Source of the DNA: Pseudopithomyces maydicus
Taxonomy: Eukaryota > Ascomycota > Dothideomycetes > Pleosporales > Didymosphaeriaceae
Direction of reading: 5' to 3'
DNA length: 64,000 bases
NCBI GenBank assembly: GCA_026873275.1
Contig: JANTUC010000006.1
Span: 248,001-312,000, forward strand
Numbering within the stretch: position 1 is the first letter of the stretch; each line of letters begins with the position of its first letter. Positions 1 through 10,707 of this stretch are shown here, piece after piece. Under the pieces are notes generated by a model that was given only the letters and a program-made list of their open reading frames with translations, was not told the origin of the DNA and did not search any database. Made by a program: the position numbers and the translations under genes.

Positions 1-964
1 TTCCTGCGAGGGTTCCTTACAGCTTATGGTTGAAGACTATATTATATAACAATGATTTTGTATATCAAATGTGTGGCATATGTTGTGGGCTTTGTTTCCT
101 TGTGTAAAGAATCCTCTCTTAGTACTAGCTATCGATTCTAGTAAGGTTTGCAGCTTAATTTATTGAACGATGGTGAGTTTAGAAATCCTGTGGAGGCTAT
201 AGGATCAGCGAGAAGGACTGTATTGATCTTGATAGTACAACGAGAGTTTTCTTTGGATCTGCACGTTTTCTCTGCGTAATGGTCTTCCTCGATACAATTC
301 TAGAATGTGATGTAGTAAGAGTTGGGTTGAAGGGGGAGTTGATTCTGGTGATAGAAGATTAAATATGCTATGCATTGCACGCATTCGCGACAAATGCTTC
401 TATGCAAAATGATGAGCGATATTAATTGACGACTTTGATGTATTGTGCTTATTATAAGATGATCTCGTAATATCATCAGGAGGCGGAAACATTGCAGGTT
501 GAAGCCCCCCGGTTCTCTGCCCACCCAGCCCACATGCGGCTATGAGGCTATTCAACTAGCGGGAATACTACATAAAACACGCGCGATGATTTCCGTAACA
601 AAAAAAGACTAAAAGATACATTATACTCGTAAAAGTAACGCATCCCAACAACCGCACGTTACGACCCGCAGCCGCGGCACCCTGACCCCTGCCGGATCGG
701 CGGTGTCCCCAAAAACCCCCGACGTAACCCTGTCCTTTCACCAAATTATCGCCGCGCACCACCCCGACAAGTGTCCTCGACTCCAAACCAACCTGCCACG
801 TACATTCACACGTACACACACGCCCAGCTGCGCACCCCTTTGCGCCATCACCTGTTAGATTCACCGCGCCTCTCCACATACACATAAGCATCCGCGCCGC
901 GCTCGAAACACCATCACTCAACCCTCCCGAAGCGCCTCACCGCGCACCGAAGCGCCCATCCACC
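1..964. other. Left-edge intergenic DNA, promoter side of bet1
   Basis: I find no convincing gene here. Open frames in the first 920 bases lack codon bias and recognisable motifs. The last 300 bases before the bet1 ATG are C-rich and would contain its promoter and 5' leader. Confidence 0.5.
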
Positions 965-1602
965 ATGTCGAACAGGTCCGTCGCGCCTCTCTTCACTCCC
1001 TATTTCACCCCCTCCACCCCCTCCACCCCTCTCTTCTTCTTCCCCCTTGCCCCCCATACAAACCTCCTAACACCCCCCAGATTCGGCCGCCCAACCACCC
1101 AATCCGACCTCTTCTCCACCTACAACCGCTCCGCCTCCCCCTCCAAAGACAAAAAGCCCCCACGCTCCCCCTACGGCGGCCCCTCCTACGCGTACCCCAC
1201 CTCCACGCCCTCCCCTCCTTCGGCGCCTACCCCTCTACCTCCACCCTCTCCACCTCGTCCGCGCCCAACCCCGGCTTCCGCGCCGCAACCCCCAACTCGC
1301 GCGGCCAGTACAGCGCGGCCACCCTCGACGAGCTCGAGTCGCAGAACGACGATGCGGCGGGTGCCCTCATCGGCAAGGTGCGCATGCTGAAGGATCTGAG
1401 CGAGGCGATTGGCGTCGAGATCAGGGACTCGACCACCCTGGCCGAGAAGATGAATGAGCAGTTTGAGAGCTCGCGCGCGAGGGTGAGGGGCACGATGAGG
1501 AGGATGATGCGGATGGCGGAGAAGACGGGGGTGGGGTGGAGGGTTTGGCTTGGGTTCTTTTTCGCGGTCGGGGTGCTGTTTTGGTGGGTTTGGTTGTTTT
1601 AG
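965..1602 (+). CDS. bet1: Bet1-like Qc-SNARE (ER-Golgi transport), frame broken by one base
   Basis: This is a Bet1-family SNARE acting in ER-to-Golgi vesicle fusion. Exon 1 is 965-975 (MSNR), the intron is 976-1080, and exon 2 is 1081-1602. The N-terminus (RFGRPTTQSDLFSTYNR, then SASPSK) and the conserved core (GQYSAATLDELESQ, then a SNARE helix KVRMLKDLSEAIGVEIRDST) match fungal Bet1. The C-terminus is a single membrane anchor (WLGFFFAVGVLFWWVWLF), as expected for a tail-anchored SNARE. The N-terminal part and the SNARE part lie in different frames. Adding one C near the C-run at 1195-1198 joins them into about 177 residues, a normal length for the family. Bet1 is essential, so an assembly error is more likely than a pseudogene. 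The gene converges on yme2. Confidence 0.85.
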
Positions 1603-1943
1603 GTTTGGATTTGGGGGGTTGGGGGGAAGGGAGAGGAAGGCGGGGATGAGGCGTTTTGTGTGTAGCGATTTTAGCATGGGGTGGATATGGCGTTGGCGTT
1701 GGCGTTGGCGTTTTGAGATGATTTGGATGCGGCTGGCTTTGGGGTTGGACTCACTGCATGGGATAGGGTGCATGAGGCGTAGACGATTACATTGCCTTGG
1801 TACGTATAAAAGTGCATCGTGTAGATAATGTGGAAAGGGGATTGGTATCATCTATGCAAATACATGTATATTGCGAAAGCAAGCGCCGCGTCGGTGCGTC
1901 TCTTCCTCAGCCCTGACTTGCGCCCGGAACAGAATTATGCGCT
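1603..1943. other. Convergent 3' region between bet1 and yme2
   Basis: No gene is seen. It holds the 3' ends of two convergent genes and a short tandem (GGCGTT)4 at about 1690-1713. Confidence 0.5.
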
Positions 1944-4917
1944 TCAGTGCTCGCTGCCGAGAATCTTCTTCAGCCCTCCCATCTCCTTCTCGTAGCTCTC
2001 CACCTTCCCTTGGCTCTTGGCTAGTTTCTCCATCAGGTACTGCACGCGGCCGAGGAGCAGCGCTGGGCGACCTTCAATCTCGCTGAGGCGAAGGAGCTCG
2101 GCTTCGCATTTGTCGATGGTGGCGTTCTCAACCTGTGATATTGTTAGTTACATATTCGGAATCAGACCATTTTGTGGTATTCATCATGGCTTACCTTAAC
2201 CAACTGGTCCAAAATAGCAAGATCAAGTCTGCTCTTAAGCACACGATCTTCCGTGAGTCGCTTGAACGCCGGATGATACACGGGCTTCCCCGGTCTAATC
2301 AGGCTCGGTCTTCCCGACGGGCTCGACACAATGGTAATGAGCTCAGCCTGTTCGAGCGCGCGGATCGTCTTCTCGCCACCCGACTTGAAGACGTCTGAGA
2401 GGAGCAGCTCGTTGTATCGGAGGGACTCTTTCGCTGCTAGCTCCTTGATGAGCAACCATGCCTGTTCAGGGCTCCACTTCTTCCCTTCTTCTTCCGCAAT
2501 GCCGAAGATGTACATCTTAAGTATCTCGCTTGCGGATTGGTCGATGATCTCGTGAACGGCTTTGATGGGCGTTTCGCCCGTCTTGATCCTACGCGCAAGG
2601 AATTCTAGATCGGTCAATCGTCCGCCGAGAAGGTCGATGCAGGTATCAAGTTCATCGAGATCGGTGCGTGTCTGCGATGGGACTTGCTTTTCTGAGCCGT
2701 CCTGGGGCTCGGGGTCGTCGGCGACGTCAGCATCGAGGTGGCGAAGCACGTATTTCTTTGCAACCTGTGGCGAGCAGTCGGAGAGCGGGATCTGGTGGAA
2801 GACGCGGTCGGGGAGAGCTTTGGAGAGAGATTTCGAATAGGAGACGTCGTTGGTGAGGAAGACTACGTGGGCGATGTTTGCGGTCGTGAGACGTGCGGCC
2901 CTGATACAAAAATTAGTAAATTAAGAAAAGGTATGCACCCAGCTGCATGACTCTACAGGGCGCCTTGTATGCATATAACATCATAAATGCACTTACCAAT
3001 CGGCGATCTTGTCATACACAACGCCACCCTCTTGGCTCTTGTGCAGGAAGTTGTCAATTACAACGACAGGTCGCTTCTCGGGGTGAGCCTCCAGCCATTC
3101 GTCATCGCCCAGGTAAGCATCCTTATCGTTCTTATGTCTTTGGTCCAGAGCAATTTGTCGGAGCGCGGTGCCAGTAGTGTTCCATATTTTCGCAAGCTGA
3201 GAGTCCAAGGTCTCTGAAAAGCCCGTCTTGACGCCAGTCGCACCCTGAGCAGCCATGTCAATCATACCACTGATGCTGTTCATCCATGAGAACACCGGCT
3301 TGTATCCTACACCTGCGGCAGCAGCATTGATTGTAGCGCTGTCTCCGCGGGCTTCTTGGATGGGCTTGCAGTCGATCACGAGCTTGTGTTTTCGCTCCTT
3401 GAGCGCCTGATCTATCACCAGTTCTTTCTTCCCAGATCCTCGAGGTCCCTGTACGATGATGAAGGTGTCGGCGGTTTCCATGAGCCATGTCTGGATCTGC
3501 TCGATATTTTCTTTCCGATCATCCCACACGACCTCCATACCCGTGTCATCTTCACCCCTGCGCCTCCATGGAATGAAGTCTGTTGCGTAGCCAACTATCC
3601 ACTTGTAGTACTTGTTATCTCGGAGACGTAACGCTCTTGTGATGTGTGCTTTTACAAAGAATGTGCGTATTCTACAATGATTGTTAGTAAGTTCCTATAG
3701 TTCTGATGGAATGAACCACCTTGGACAGCACATCGCGCCATCATAGCAAAATGTCTGAGCAGAAAAGGGTAGACTCACGGATCAAATATCGCAACAGTAA
3801 TACCCGCAACCAAAGCAGCCACAATCGGAATGACGATTCTTGGGTGATTGACCAGCCAATCTCTGATCCAGTGGGCTTTAATTTTCTGCTCGTATTTGAG
3901 CCTCAATAAGGTGCCCTTTTTACCTCCACCCTCACCCTCGACAACAACGTAGCCATGCATACAGTTACGCGCCATAATCGCGTCTGAAAGCGCTGAGTAA
4001 TCGAGATACGCGAACTTTGGCAAGACCTTCGAATCCGGGGGCTGAACAACAATGTCCTGTAGCTTGCCATACTGTCTGAAGAACGAGTACAGCTGCTCCT
4101 GTGAGAGTTCCACAGCCTCAGCACCGGGTTCCGAGGGCACAAACTCAACACGCAGACGAGGCGTAGGTAATCGAAAAAGATCTTCTACCCAGGGGCGCCC
4201 TCTTACAACGTTGACTTGCATGCGTCTCCAGGGACTCCACCAAGGCTTCACGGGTTTTTCCTGGAGGTATTGCTTCAAGATGCGCTCCACTTCTGAAGTC
4301 GGCGTACTGCCGTCATGAGTGAACTTTACGAAAGCACCGCCCTCCTTCAGACGAAGCAGTGTTTCGGTTGCTTTAACAGAGATTCCGGCTTTTGCGCTCG
4401 CCTTGTCAATTACAGTGCTCGGATCCGTTCCGGTAACGATGGGATTGATGATCTTATCCACAAACCCTGGAGTCCGGTCCTGCGATGCCAGCGGCAGCCC
4501 AAGCAACTTCTGGATCTTCAAGGGGAACACATCTATCATTGTCAGCGACCCAATTTTATCAGAAATTCACGCAAAGGAACTATGCTCCATCGGAAAGTTT
4601 TCTGAAATGCAATAAATATAGAAATCGAACATACTGTCGAAAAATAGCAACCCCTCGTCTGCACCTGCACTGATGTGTCCTGATTTGTCCTCCCCAGCAG
4701 CCTGCAGCGACGCGTACCTACTCCTCAACGCCGAGTACCTGCCATTTAATAAATTGGACCTTGGGCTATCCTTCACATTAGTGATTCCACACCTTTGCGA
4801 TCGACAGTCAAGCTTTCTGACGCACCTGGTCAGCGATCCCTGTACCCGTACCCTGGGTCGCGCGGCGAACGCACTGCGATGGATCGCAGCGTTATGCCAC
4901 GCTGCTCTTGGAATCAT
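1944..4917 (-). CDS. yme2: Mitochondrial escape protein 2 (Yme2/RNA12 family)
   Basis: This is a mitochondrial inner-membrane protein that affects mtDNA retention and nucleoid organisation. Exons (minus strand) are 4635-4917, 3779-4532, 2997-3671, 2195-2900 and 1944-2132. All introns are GT..AG, and the joined length (2607 nt) is an exact reading frame of 868 residues, close to yeast Yme2 (about 850). An Arg-rich N-terminus fits a mitochondrial presequence. The family signature GLLFFDNVFPLK follows at about residue 88. An RRM-like region spans about 220-297. A membrane segment (IVIPIVAALVAGITVAIF) lies near 325-344. A P-loop (GPRGSGKK) lies near 420 and a Walker B-like VVVIDNF near 550. The C-terminal half is the RNA12 ATPase domain and ends in a helical tail. 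No key element is missing. Confidence 0.93.
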
Positions 4918-5311
4918 GATAAAATGAATGGTTTAAGATGGCATCTGGAAAGGCATTATGTGTATTGATGGGGAGCTATGTAACAAATGCGAGGCGCACA
5001 CTTCGCGGGGGTGCGAAGCTAAATGACGTCACGCGATCTTTGCGCACATCCCTGATGCGATGCTAGCTTACGCCACAGATGCGCCACACTGTCGATACGC
5101 ATATAATAAGCAATGCCCCATATCTAGTAGGAAACGCGTTCGTGTGATTTATTAGGGTTAGCTACTGGCAATTTATAATATTACTCTTTATTAAAATTAA
5201 AGATAAATACGGTAGGGGCTAAGGCTGCCTCGTATTGGACGAAATCATGCTACATGCCTTTTGCCCTACTTGATAGCTTCAATAAACTTCAATCTCTAAG
5301 CTCGGCATGCC
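4918..5311. other. yme2 upstream region, AT-rich in its distal part
   Basis: No gene is seen. It contains the yme2 promoter, a CRE palindrome and a small inverted repeat (listed separately). An AT-rich stretch at about 5140-5300 has no recognisable element. Confidence 0.5.
5001..5031. promoter_or_regulatory. CRE-type site TGACGTCA with adjacent hairpin
   Basis: The perfect palindrome TGACGTCA (5024-5031) lies 107 bases upstream of the yme2 start. It is the classical ATF/CREB bZIP target. Just beside it, CTTCGC (5001-5006) and GCGAAG (5013-5018) form an inverted repeat. Binding is inferred from sequence only. Confidence 0.4.
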
Positions 5312-6976
5312 CTATTTCAAAAATAAGATTTCTCCTCTCTCTTTCACCTTCCTTTCTGTGTCAGCAATCTCCGACAAGAATAGACGTAAACCGTCCACTA
5401 GGTCAGGAGTTGGCGTAAACAAGTATACGATATTGGCGTATGTGTACACAAATCGCATAATGTCTTTCTCGTAAGCCTGAACGATTTCGAGGAATCGAAT
5501 GTATGTAGCTGGCTGATTCGAGAGTCGGTCCTTGACTTTATCTATATATCTAAGGTAGTGGCCTCCAGAATGACCCAAAGGATGGGAAACGTCGTAATGG
5601 AAGGGATTATCCAAAGCCGATGGCTTGTCATGAGATAATAGCACATTTTTGAACATACATACGTCACTCTCAAAAGAATCGAGCCTAGCTCGTTTGCTGG
5701 CTCTCGTGAAGCCGGCGGGTTGATCTTCTGTTCTCGGTGAATCTGATAACGTGGACGTTTGGACCGGGAGATCATGAAGTGACCGTCGTCTTTTTCTGGT
5801 TGCTGAGAACCACACTCTGCATTGGAAGCTGGATATGGTCAGTTACAGACATGACTAACATAAATAGCACATACCAAGTCCTACCACCACCAACGGATTC
5901 AGTCTGGATCGAACCGCAAGCCGGCATAGGACAGATCTCGTTCATCGATGCTGGATGAGCAACAATGATAGCCATTGTAATGTCTGTTCCTGGAAGTAAT
6001 TGTGACGTCCTCGAGAGCACATCATCACTGTTCTTTCTTTTGAAATACTCGTAGTTGCCGGCTCGAACCTCTAAAGAACCAGGCCCAGTTCTAAATCTCT
6101 GCCGAATGACGGCATCTAGAAGATCGAAGTCGTACTCAGACGGCACTGGGAATCTACAACCGAGGGCATCTTCTACGGTTAATGGAGCCTGAAAGAACGA
6201 CCATCGTGTGTCGAGTCCCGCTAGGGAATGCTTAATCTCAAGCATGATCGCGTATGTTTGCTGCGTAGATACACTAGATGCTTGTCAAAAAGAATTCCAG
6301 TATTGGAAGTTAAATTAGGGACCTACAGTACTTTGGCCACCATGTCACCCAAAGATCTCCATGAAGTCCTAAATTCGCCGTTTACCATATCGAACAACTG
6401 AGCAAGCGTATTATTGATGTTTCCTACGGCCAAGATTTGCATCGCCAAGTTACCACTGATTGTCCTGATTACATTGTAGGTATTCTCTAGCCTTTCCCGG
6501 ATATGAAATTGGTGAGCGACAACCTTGTCCGATGCCAGGTCCATCTTCTCTAACCCGTGCTCAGCTAACAGTATATTGATTGTACCAATGTGAATGTTCA
6601 GATAGCTCTGAAGCTTACGAATGTCTTCCTTCTGGCCGAATCCCCACCTCAGCTTATCCACGGTGCTCTTTATAACACCTTCCTTTCCCCACACCCCAAG
6701 CGATTTATCGTACTTCTGGATCTTCCCCAAGAACTGCTCTAGAGGGCGCCGACAGCTAAGAGCTGCGTATTTGATGGAATCGAGGTTCGTGTATGGGGAG
6801 GAGCTGCTATTCTGCAGCTTGTCGAGGTGCTCTAGGGCTTGCTGTAGGCATTCAAGCTCGCGTAAAAGACCTTGGTATTCCGCTTTTGCGCCTCCGGTGT
6901 CTTGGAGACAGGAAGAAATATCTTTGATGAGGTTTCCGACAGCAATGAAGTCACCAACAGCGAATCCGAAGGACAT
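5312..6976 (-). CDS. STAND-type N-terminal domain, ubiquitin-like domain and PAH domain protein
   Basis: Exons (minus strand) are 6332-6976, 5875-6260 and 5312-5828. The joined length is 1548 nt, or 515 residues, with all phases consistent. Residues 1-215 (MSFGFAVGDFIAVGNLIKDI...) resemble the helical N-terminal domain seen on fungal STAND/NACHT-type proteins. Residues about 238-325 (PLTVEDALGCRFPVPSEYDF... ending TDITMAIIV) resemble the fungal ubiquitin-like domain that often follows it, with the usual CPMPACGS tail. The C-terminal exon carries a basic stretch (TRKRRRSL) and then, at about 434-500, HYLRYIDKVKDRLSNQPATY... and VYTYANIVYLF..PDLVDGLRLFL. That matches the paired amphipathic helix fold of Sin3. 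The function is unknown. A link between ubiquitin-like signalling and a Sin3-type co-repressor contact is inference. The 46-nt second intron is short but has good GTATGT and CCAG borders. Confidence 0.72.
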
Positions 6977-7555
6977 GATGAAGTAGGCCGCGAGAAAATT
7001 TGCGGGAACTTTCCAAGGATGAGGTTTTCGGGCTTCGCGATTCACCCATGCCCTGCCGAAATGTGGCTGGGATATGTGGCACTGCCGCCTATCAGGCTGT
7101 AACAGATAACGAAAGCACGTTATGCGACAATTCATGTATTTGGTATACAAAGTTACTTGGGATTGGCCAAGATTAACTGTTTTCTTTTAGAATACTCAAT
7201 AGGCCCTTGATGCTTTCCTCGCACGGGTTTCCGACACACGTCCACTCGTTCCAAAGAGAATTTCACTCCTTCCCAAAATTTTATTTGAACAGCGCTATGG
7301 TTTCTCGAGAACCCACAAGAGAGGAATAGCTATGGTTTGAACAAGTGGGTACCGGCGCTCCAATCAATTCCAAACACATGCTACCAATATCTCATCGTCA
7401 CCCCTTACCCTCTTCACCAATGGCCCATCCTAGTACTGCCAGAGCCATCGCGGACGAGTATGGAAGATATATTATTCGAAGCACACTTGTTCAAACGGGC
7501 AGCAGAGTCGTTAATCATGATGTTAGATCAATGTTTACCCTCGATATCCCACTAT
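6977..7555. other. Intergenic, upstream of the PAH-domain gene and 3' of the epoxide hydrolase
   Basis: No gene is seen. Open frames here lack motifs. Confidence 0.5.
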
Positions 7556-8803
7556 CTAATCTACTTTCACCCCCGAAACCTCCGTAAAAGCCCTCACATC
7601 CTCCACCAAATCCCTTGGCCTCTCCACCGACGCAAAATGCCCCCCCTTCTCCCTCTCATTCCAAAACGTAATCTTCGCCGCAACCTTACACTCCGCCCAC
7701 CACCTCGGCACAAACCCCACGTCCTTCGGAAACACCGACACTCCCACCGGCACCTCCCGCGGCACCACCTTCTCGAACAATCTCGCCAGGAACTCGCCAT
7801 CCCCGCTCCCGCCATGCGCCTTCGGAATCACCGTGTATATCTCCGAGTGGCCCGCAGTCCCGTTGATGATATACGGCATCGCCCACGTGATGACCTCTTC
7901 ATCCTCCCACTCGAACCCCGCCTCGCGGTCGACCAGGAAGTGGATCTTCTCGCGCAGCCAGCACAGCATGCCGAGCGGCGAGTCGACAAGCCCGTAGTTG
8001 AGCGTCTGCGGCTTCGTCCCCTGGATCTTCTGGTACCCGGCCTCGGACTCGTTCCACCACACCATGCGCTCGAGCATGGTGCGCTCGTACGCCGTCAGCC
8101 CCGCGCCCTTGAACAGGTACGCGCGGGCGAGCTTGGCGATCGCGAGAGGGTGCCACACGGGCGACGGGGGCGATGCCACGATGAAGTTGAGGTGCAGACC
8201 CAGCACGGACGACGGGTGCTGCATCGCGAGCAGCCGCCCGATCATGCTGCCCCAGTCGCCGCCCTGGACGAGGAACTTGGGGTACGACAGGGCGTGCATG
8301 AGGTTGGCTAGGATCTCGGAGATTTCCCACGGGGCGCAGATTTTCTTCTTGGGGTACGAGGAGAAGCCGAAGCCGGGGAGGGACGGGGCGACCACGTGGT
8401 ATGCTTGCTTGCCGTCCTCCGGGTCTGTGAGAAGCCTGATGATGTTGCGGACTTCGAGGAAGGAGCCTGGCCAGCCGTGGATGAAGAGGAGGGGTATGGC
8501 GGAGGGGCTGGCGGAGCGGTGGTGCACGAAGTGGATTATGTGGTCCTCGTCGGCGTGGGAGATGGGGAGCGTGAATTGCTTTAGTTCTGAGTTGATCTGG
8601 GACTCGACGCGGCGCCAGTCGTAGGAATTGGTCCAGTACTCTTGGATACGGCGGGCATAGCTGGCTGGGAGGCCTTGGGTGTTCCAGATTTCTTCTTCGG
8701 AGGCGTCTTTGCCAGGGGGGATGCGGGCGGTTTTGACGCGCTGGTTAATCCATTCTAATTGGTCGTCTGGGACGGCGATCTTGAATGGGGTTGGTTCGGC
8801 CAT
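7556..8803 (-). CDS. Epoxide hydrolase (microsomal-type, alpha/beta hydrolase)
   Basis: A single-exon protein of 415 residues. The N-terminal region (FKIAVPDDQLEWINQRVKTAR) is the epoxide-hydrolase N-terminal domain, followed by an alpha/beta-hydrolase core. The oxyanion motif HGWPGSF and the nucleophile motif QGGDWGS (Asp near residue 182) are present, and the C-terminal GGHFASVE supplies the catalytic His. These are the marks of microsomal-type epoxide hydrolases, which open epoxides to diols through a covalent ester. No signal peptide is apparent. The substrate cannot be told: detoxification or a secondary metabolite are both possible. The length is normal and no residue is missing. Confidence 0.92.
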   Translation of the reverse strand: MAEPTPFKIAVPDDQLEWINQRVKTARIPPGKDASEEEIWNTQGLPASYARRIQEYWTNSYDWRRVESQINSELKQFTLPISHADEDHIIHFVHHRSASPSAIPLLFIHGWPGSFLEVRNIIRLLTDPEDGKQAYHVVAPSLPGFGFSSYPKKKICAPWEISEILANLMHALSYPKFLVQGGDWGSMIGRLLAMQHPSSVLGLHLNFIVASPPSPVWHPLAIAKLARAYLFKGAGLTAYERTMLERMVWWNESEAGYQKIQGTKPQTLNYGLVDSPLGMLCWLREKIHFLVDREAGFEWEDEEVITWAMPYIINGTAGHSEIYTVIPKAHGGSGDGEFLARLFEKVVPREVPVGVSVFPKDVGFVPRWWAECKVAAKITFWNEREKGGHFASVERPRDLVEDVRAFTEVSGVKVD

Positions 8804-9524
8804 TGGGGAGATGCTGGGGGCTGAAAATGCTGGGATATCAAAATATTTCGACGGGAGTGTTTCGAGTTGATGGGAATTTGTAGTCGAGCGGACTGGGCGC
8901 GTAAGCAGTACTATGCCTAGGTAGGATTGTACTAAGTACCCAACGGTCCTAATGAATTGGTCCTTTGTAAAGTCTCGCGTGGGTCGAAGCGATAGTCTCG
9001 AATTAAGGAGTTTAGATCAATCTTTGGTTGCCGCAATATTCGTATGCACCTATACCCTTATCCCTCTTTAGGTAGATGGGACGTGTTCTCATGCATGTGA
9101 ATGCGATGTCCGAGTTGGAAGGAACCAAAGCGGGGCAGTCCGTGCGCTCCTGCCATCACTATCCCCTTGACTGCGCCGCTTGCCAGAGCCCCACATCTTT
9201 TAGAGACGACGAATAATGAATGTCTGGAGTTATCTAAAATACATCACTGTGGCTACAACTGGTTTTTTCATTTGAACAGATATCTATATCACATACGATG
9301 ACTGAAGTTGACTAGTGTTTTCATGTTATATATACCCGCGATAATCACCAGGTATAATACTAGTCCAACATCCTGACGATGCATCAATGTATACCTAATT
9401 ACTATACCGCGTATAAATTTTACGAATGAAACTAATCGCCCTTTCAGCTATCAACAACCACCACCCATCCCAAGTCCACGACTCCCTACGCACCAATATA
9501 TACACCATCCACACCCCCAACATC
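8804..9524. other. Intergenic DNA
   Basis: No gene is seen. It holds the epoxide hydrolase promoter and the 3' end of the next gene. Confidence 0.5.
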
Positions 9525-10268
9525 TCAAAAATCGAGAACCGCCCCTTTCGAGCGCCACTCAGCCACATCCTCACTGACCTCATAAATCCACTCCAGCCGA
9601 TCTCCCCGTCCCCAAACCCTCCCCGAAAAATTCTGCAAACTATCAAGCTGGAGCCAATTCCACCAAACCAGTTCTCCATGAGCATCAAACCAAGCGAGTT
9701 TTGGCATCTTCCTCCTCTGCGACTCCTCATTGATGACGAGAACGAGAACCCGCTCTTTCCTCGCGGCGAGACACAGAGGGAGTCTGGATTCGTCCTCGTA
9801 ATCGAGGTCGTCGGTATCGTCGGTATCGGGAGCCCAGGATGGGAAGAAGATCTCGGGAGACCGGAGGAAGAGGTCGGAGAGGTCGTCGGAGAGATTTCCG
9901 TAGAGCGCCGGGTTGTCGAGGACGTCGTCGGCGGTGCCGCCGCATACCATGGCGTACATTTCTGCCATCTCAGCGTAGGATGAAGCCAAGGATTGGTCGT
10001 AGCAGGTGCGGACCCAAGTGAAACCTCGAACGAAGGGGCATAGATTGCGCTCTTGCACTGTCTGGTGGGGTGCGAAGAGGCGGAGAACTTGTTCCTCGTT
10101 GGGAATGTGGATGCGTTTTTCTAGGTTCAGGAGAGCATAACCTAGGTCTTCGTAGTCCTTGGGGTGTACGTCAGCGCTGTGATGTCCATTGTTTGGTTCT
10201 TCTTTTGCTATCGTACACGACGTCCTGCAGGATCCATAGAAAGCCAGCCTCTGGCGCATTGATTCCAT
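9525..10268 (-). CDS. Hypothetical protein, 247 residues
   Basis: An uninterrupted frame of 247 residues that I do not recognise. It is acidic in the middle (SWAPDTDDTDDLDYEDESR) with aromatic-rich blocks (ELVWWNWLQLDSL, RVWGRGDRLEWIYEVSEDVAEW). The second half reads like a small beta-rich domain. No signal peptide or membrane segment is seen. The gene is divergent from mcl1, with about 440 bases between them. Codon usage and length make it a plausible gene. No function can be proposed. Confidence 0.6.
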   Translation of the reverse strand: MESMRQRLAFYGSCRTSCTIAKEEPNNGHHSADVHPKDYEDLGYALLNLEKRIHIPNEEQVLRLFAPHQTVQERNLCPFVRGFTWVRTCYDQSLASSYAEMAEMYAMVCGGTADDVLDNPALYGNLSDDLSDLFLRSPEIFFPSWAPDTDDTDDLDYEDESRLPLCLAARKERVLVLVINEESQRRKMPKLAWFDAHGELVWWNWLQLDSLQNFSGRVWGRGDRLEWIYEVSEDVAEWRSKGAVLDF

Positions 10269-10707
10269 TGTTGTTGGTCCTCCTCTAGGGGCCTTGTGTA
10301 GTCCCAGCGTGCCTATATTTCTCTTTTAGAACATTTCATAGTTTATATAGACTTGTCATATGCACCATGACATATTTGTCGAAAGGGAGTCGTCCGTAGG
10401 CAGCGTCTTCAACGAGTCCAGGGGCTAGGATGTACATGTATCTAGTTCTAGACGAGAAGTCGGTTGAATTCTGCTGAATCGACAAGCTACAAGTCTCAGT
10501 TTTATCACTCATTCTATTTGCAGAATTACTCACTCCTGCATTTCCAATAATTGTTGGTTAACACCTCGATGCACGAGCTCCCGAAGGCTGAGGTACGTAC
10601 TCCACCATGCATGGCCCGTGCATCGCTGCCACTTTACGCGTCGCGCTTGTGCAGACGCGTTCGCATCGCGCGCACCTGAGCATCCCCTCCTCCCACAATA
10701 CCCAACA
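10269..10707. other. Shared divergent promoter region of the 247-residue gene and mcl1
   Basis: A 439-base divergent intergenic stretch. No gene or clear motif was recognised. Confidence 0.45.

Noticed and set aside
5150..5165. TTAGGGTTAG, telomere-like
   Set aside because: Only about one and a half repeats; no array, so no telomeric or subtelomeric meaning can be drawn.
5140..5300. Possible mutated transposon relic (AT-rich tract)
   Set aside because: AT-rich but without terminal repeats, transposase remnants or target-site duplication that I can see.
7337..8311. Long plus-strand frame, about 324 codons
   Set aside because: It is the reverse shadow of the epoxide hydrolase gene. It is Arg/His/Pro-rich and lacks motifs.
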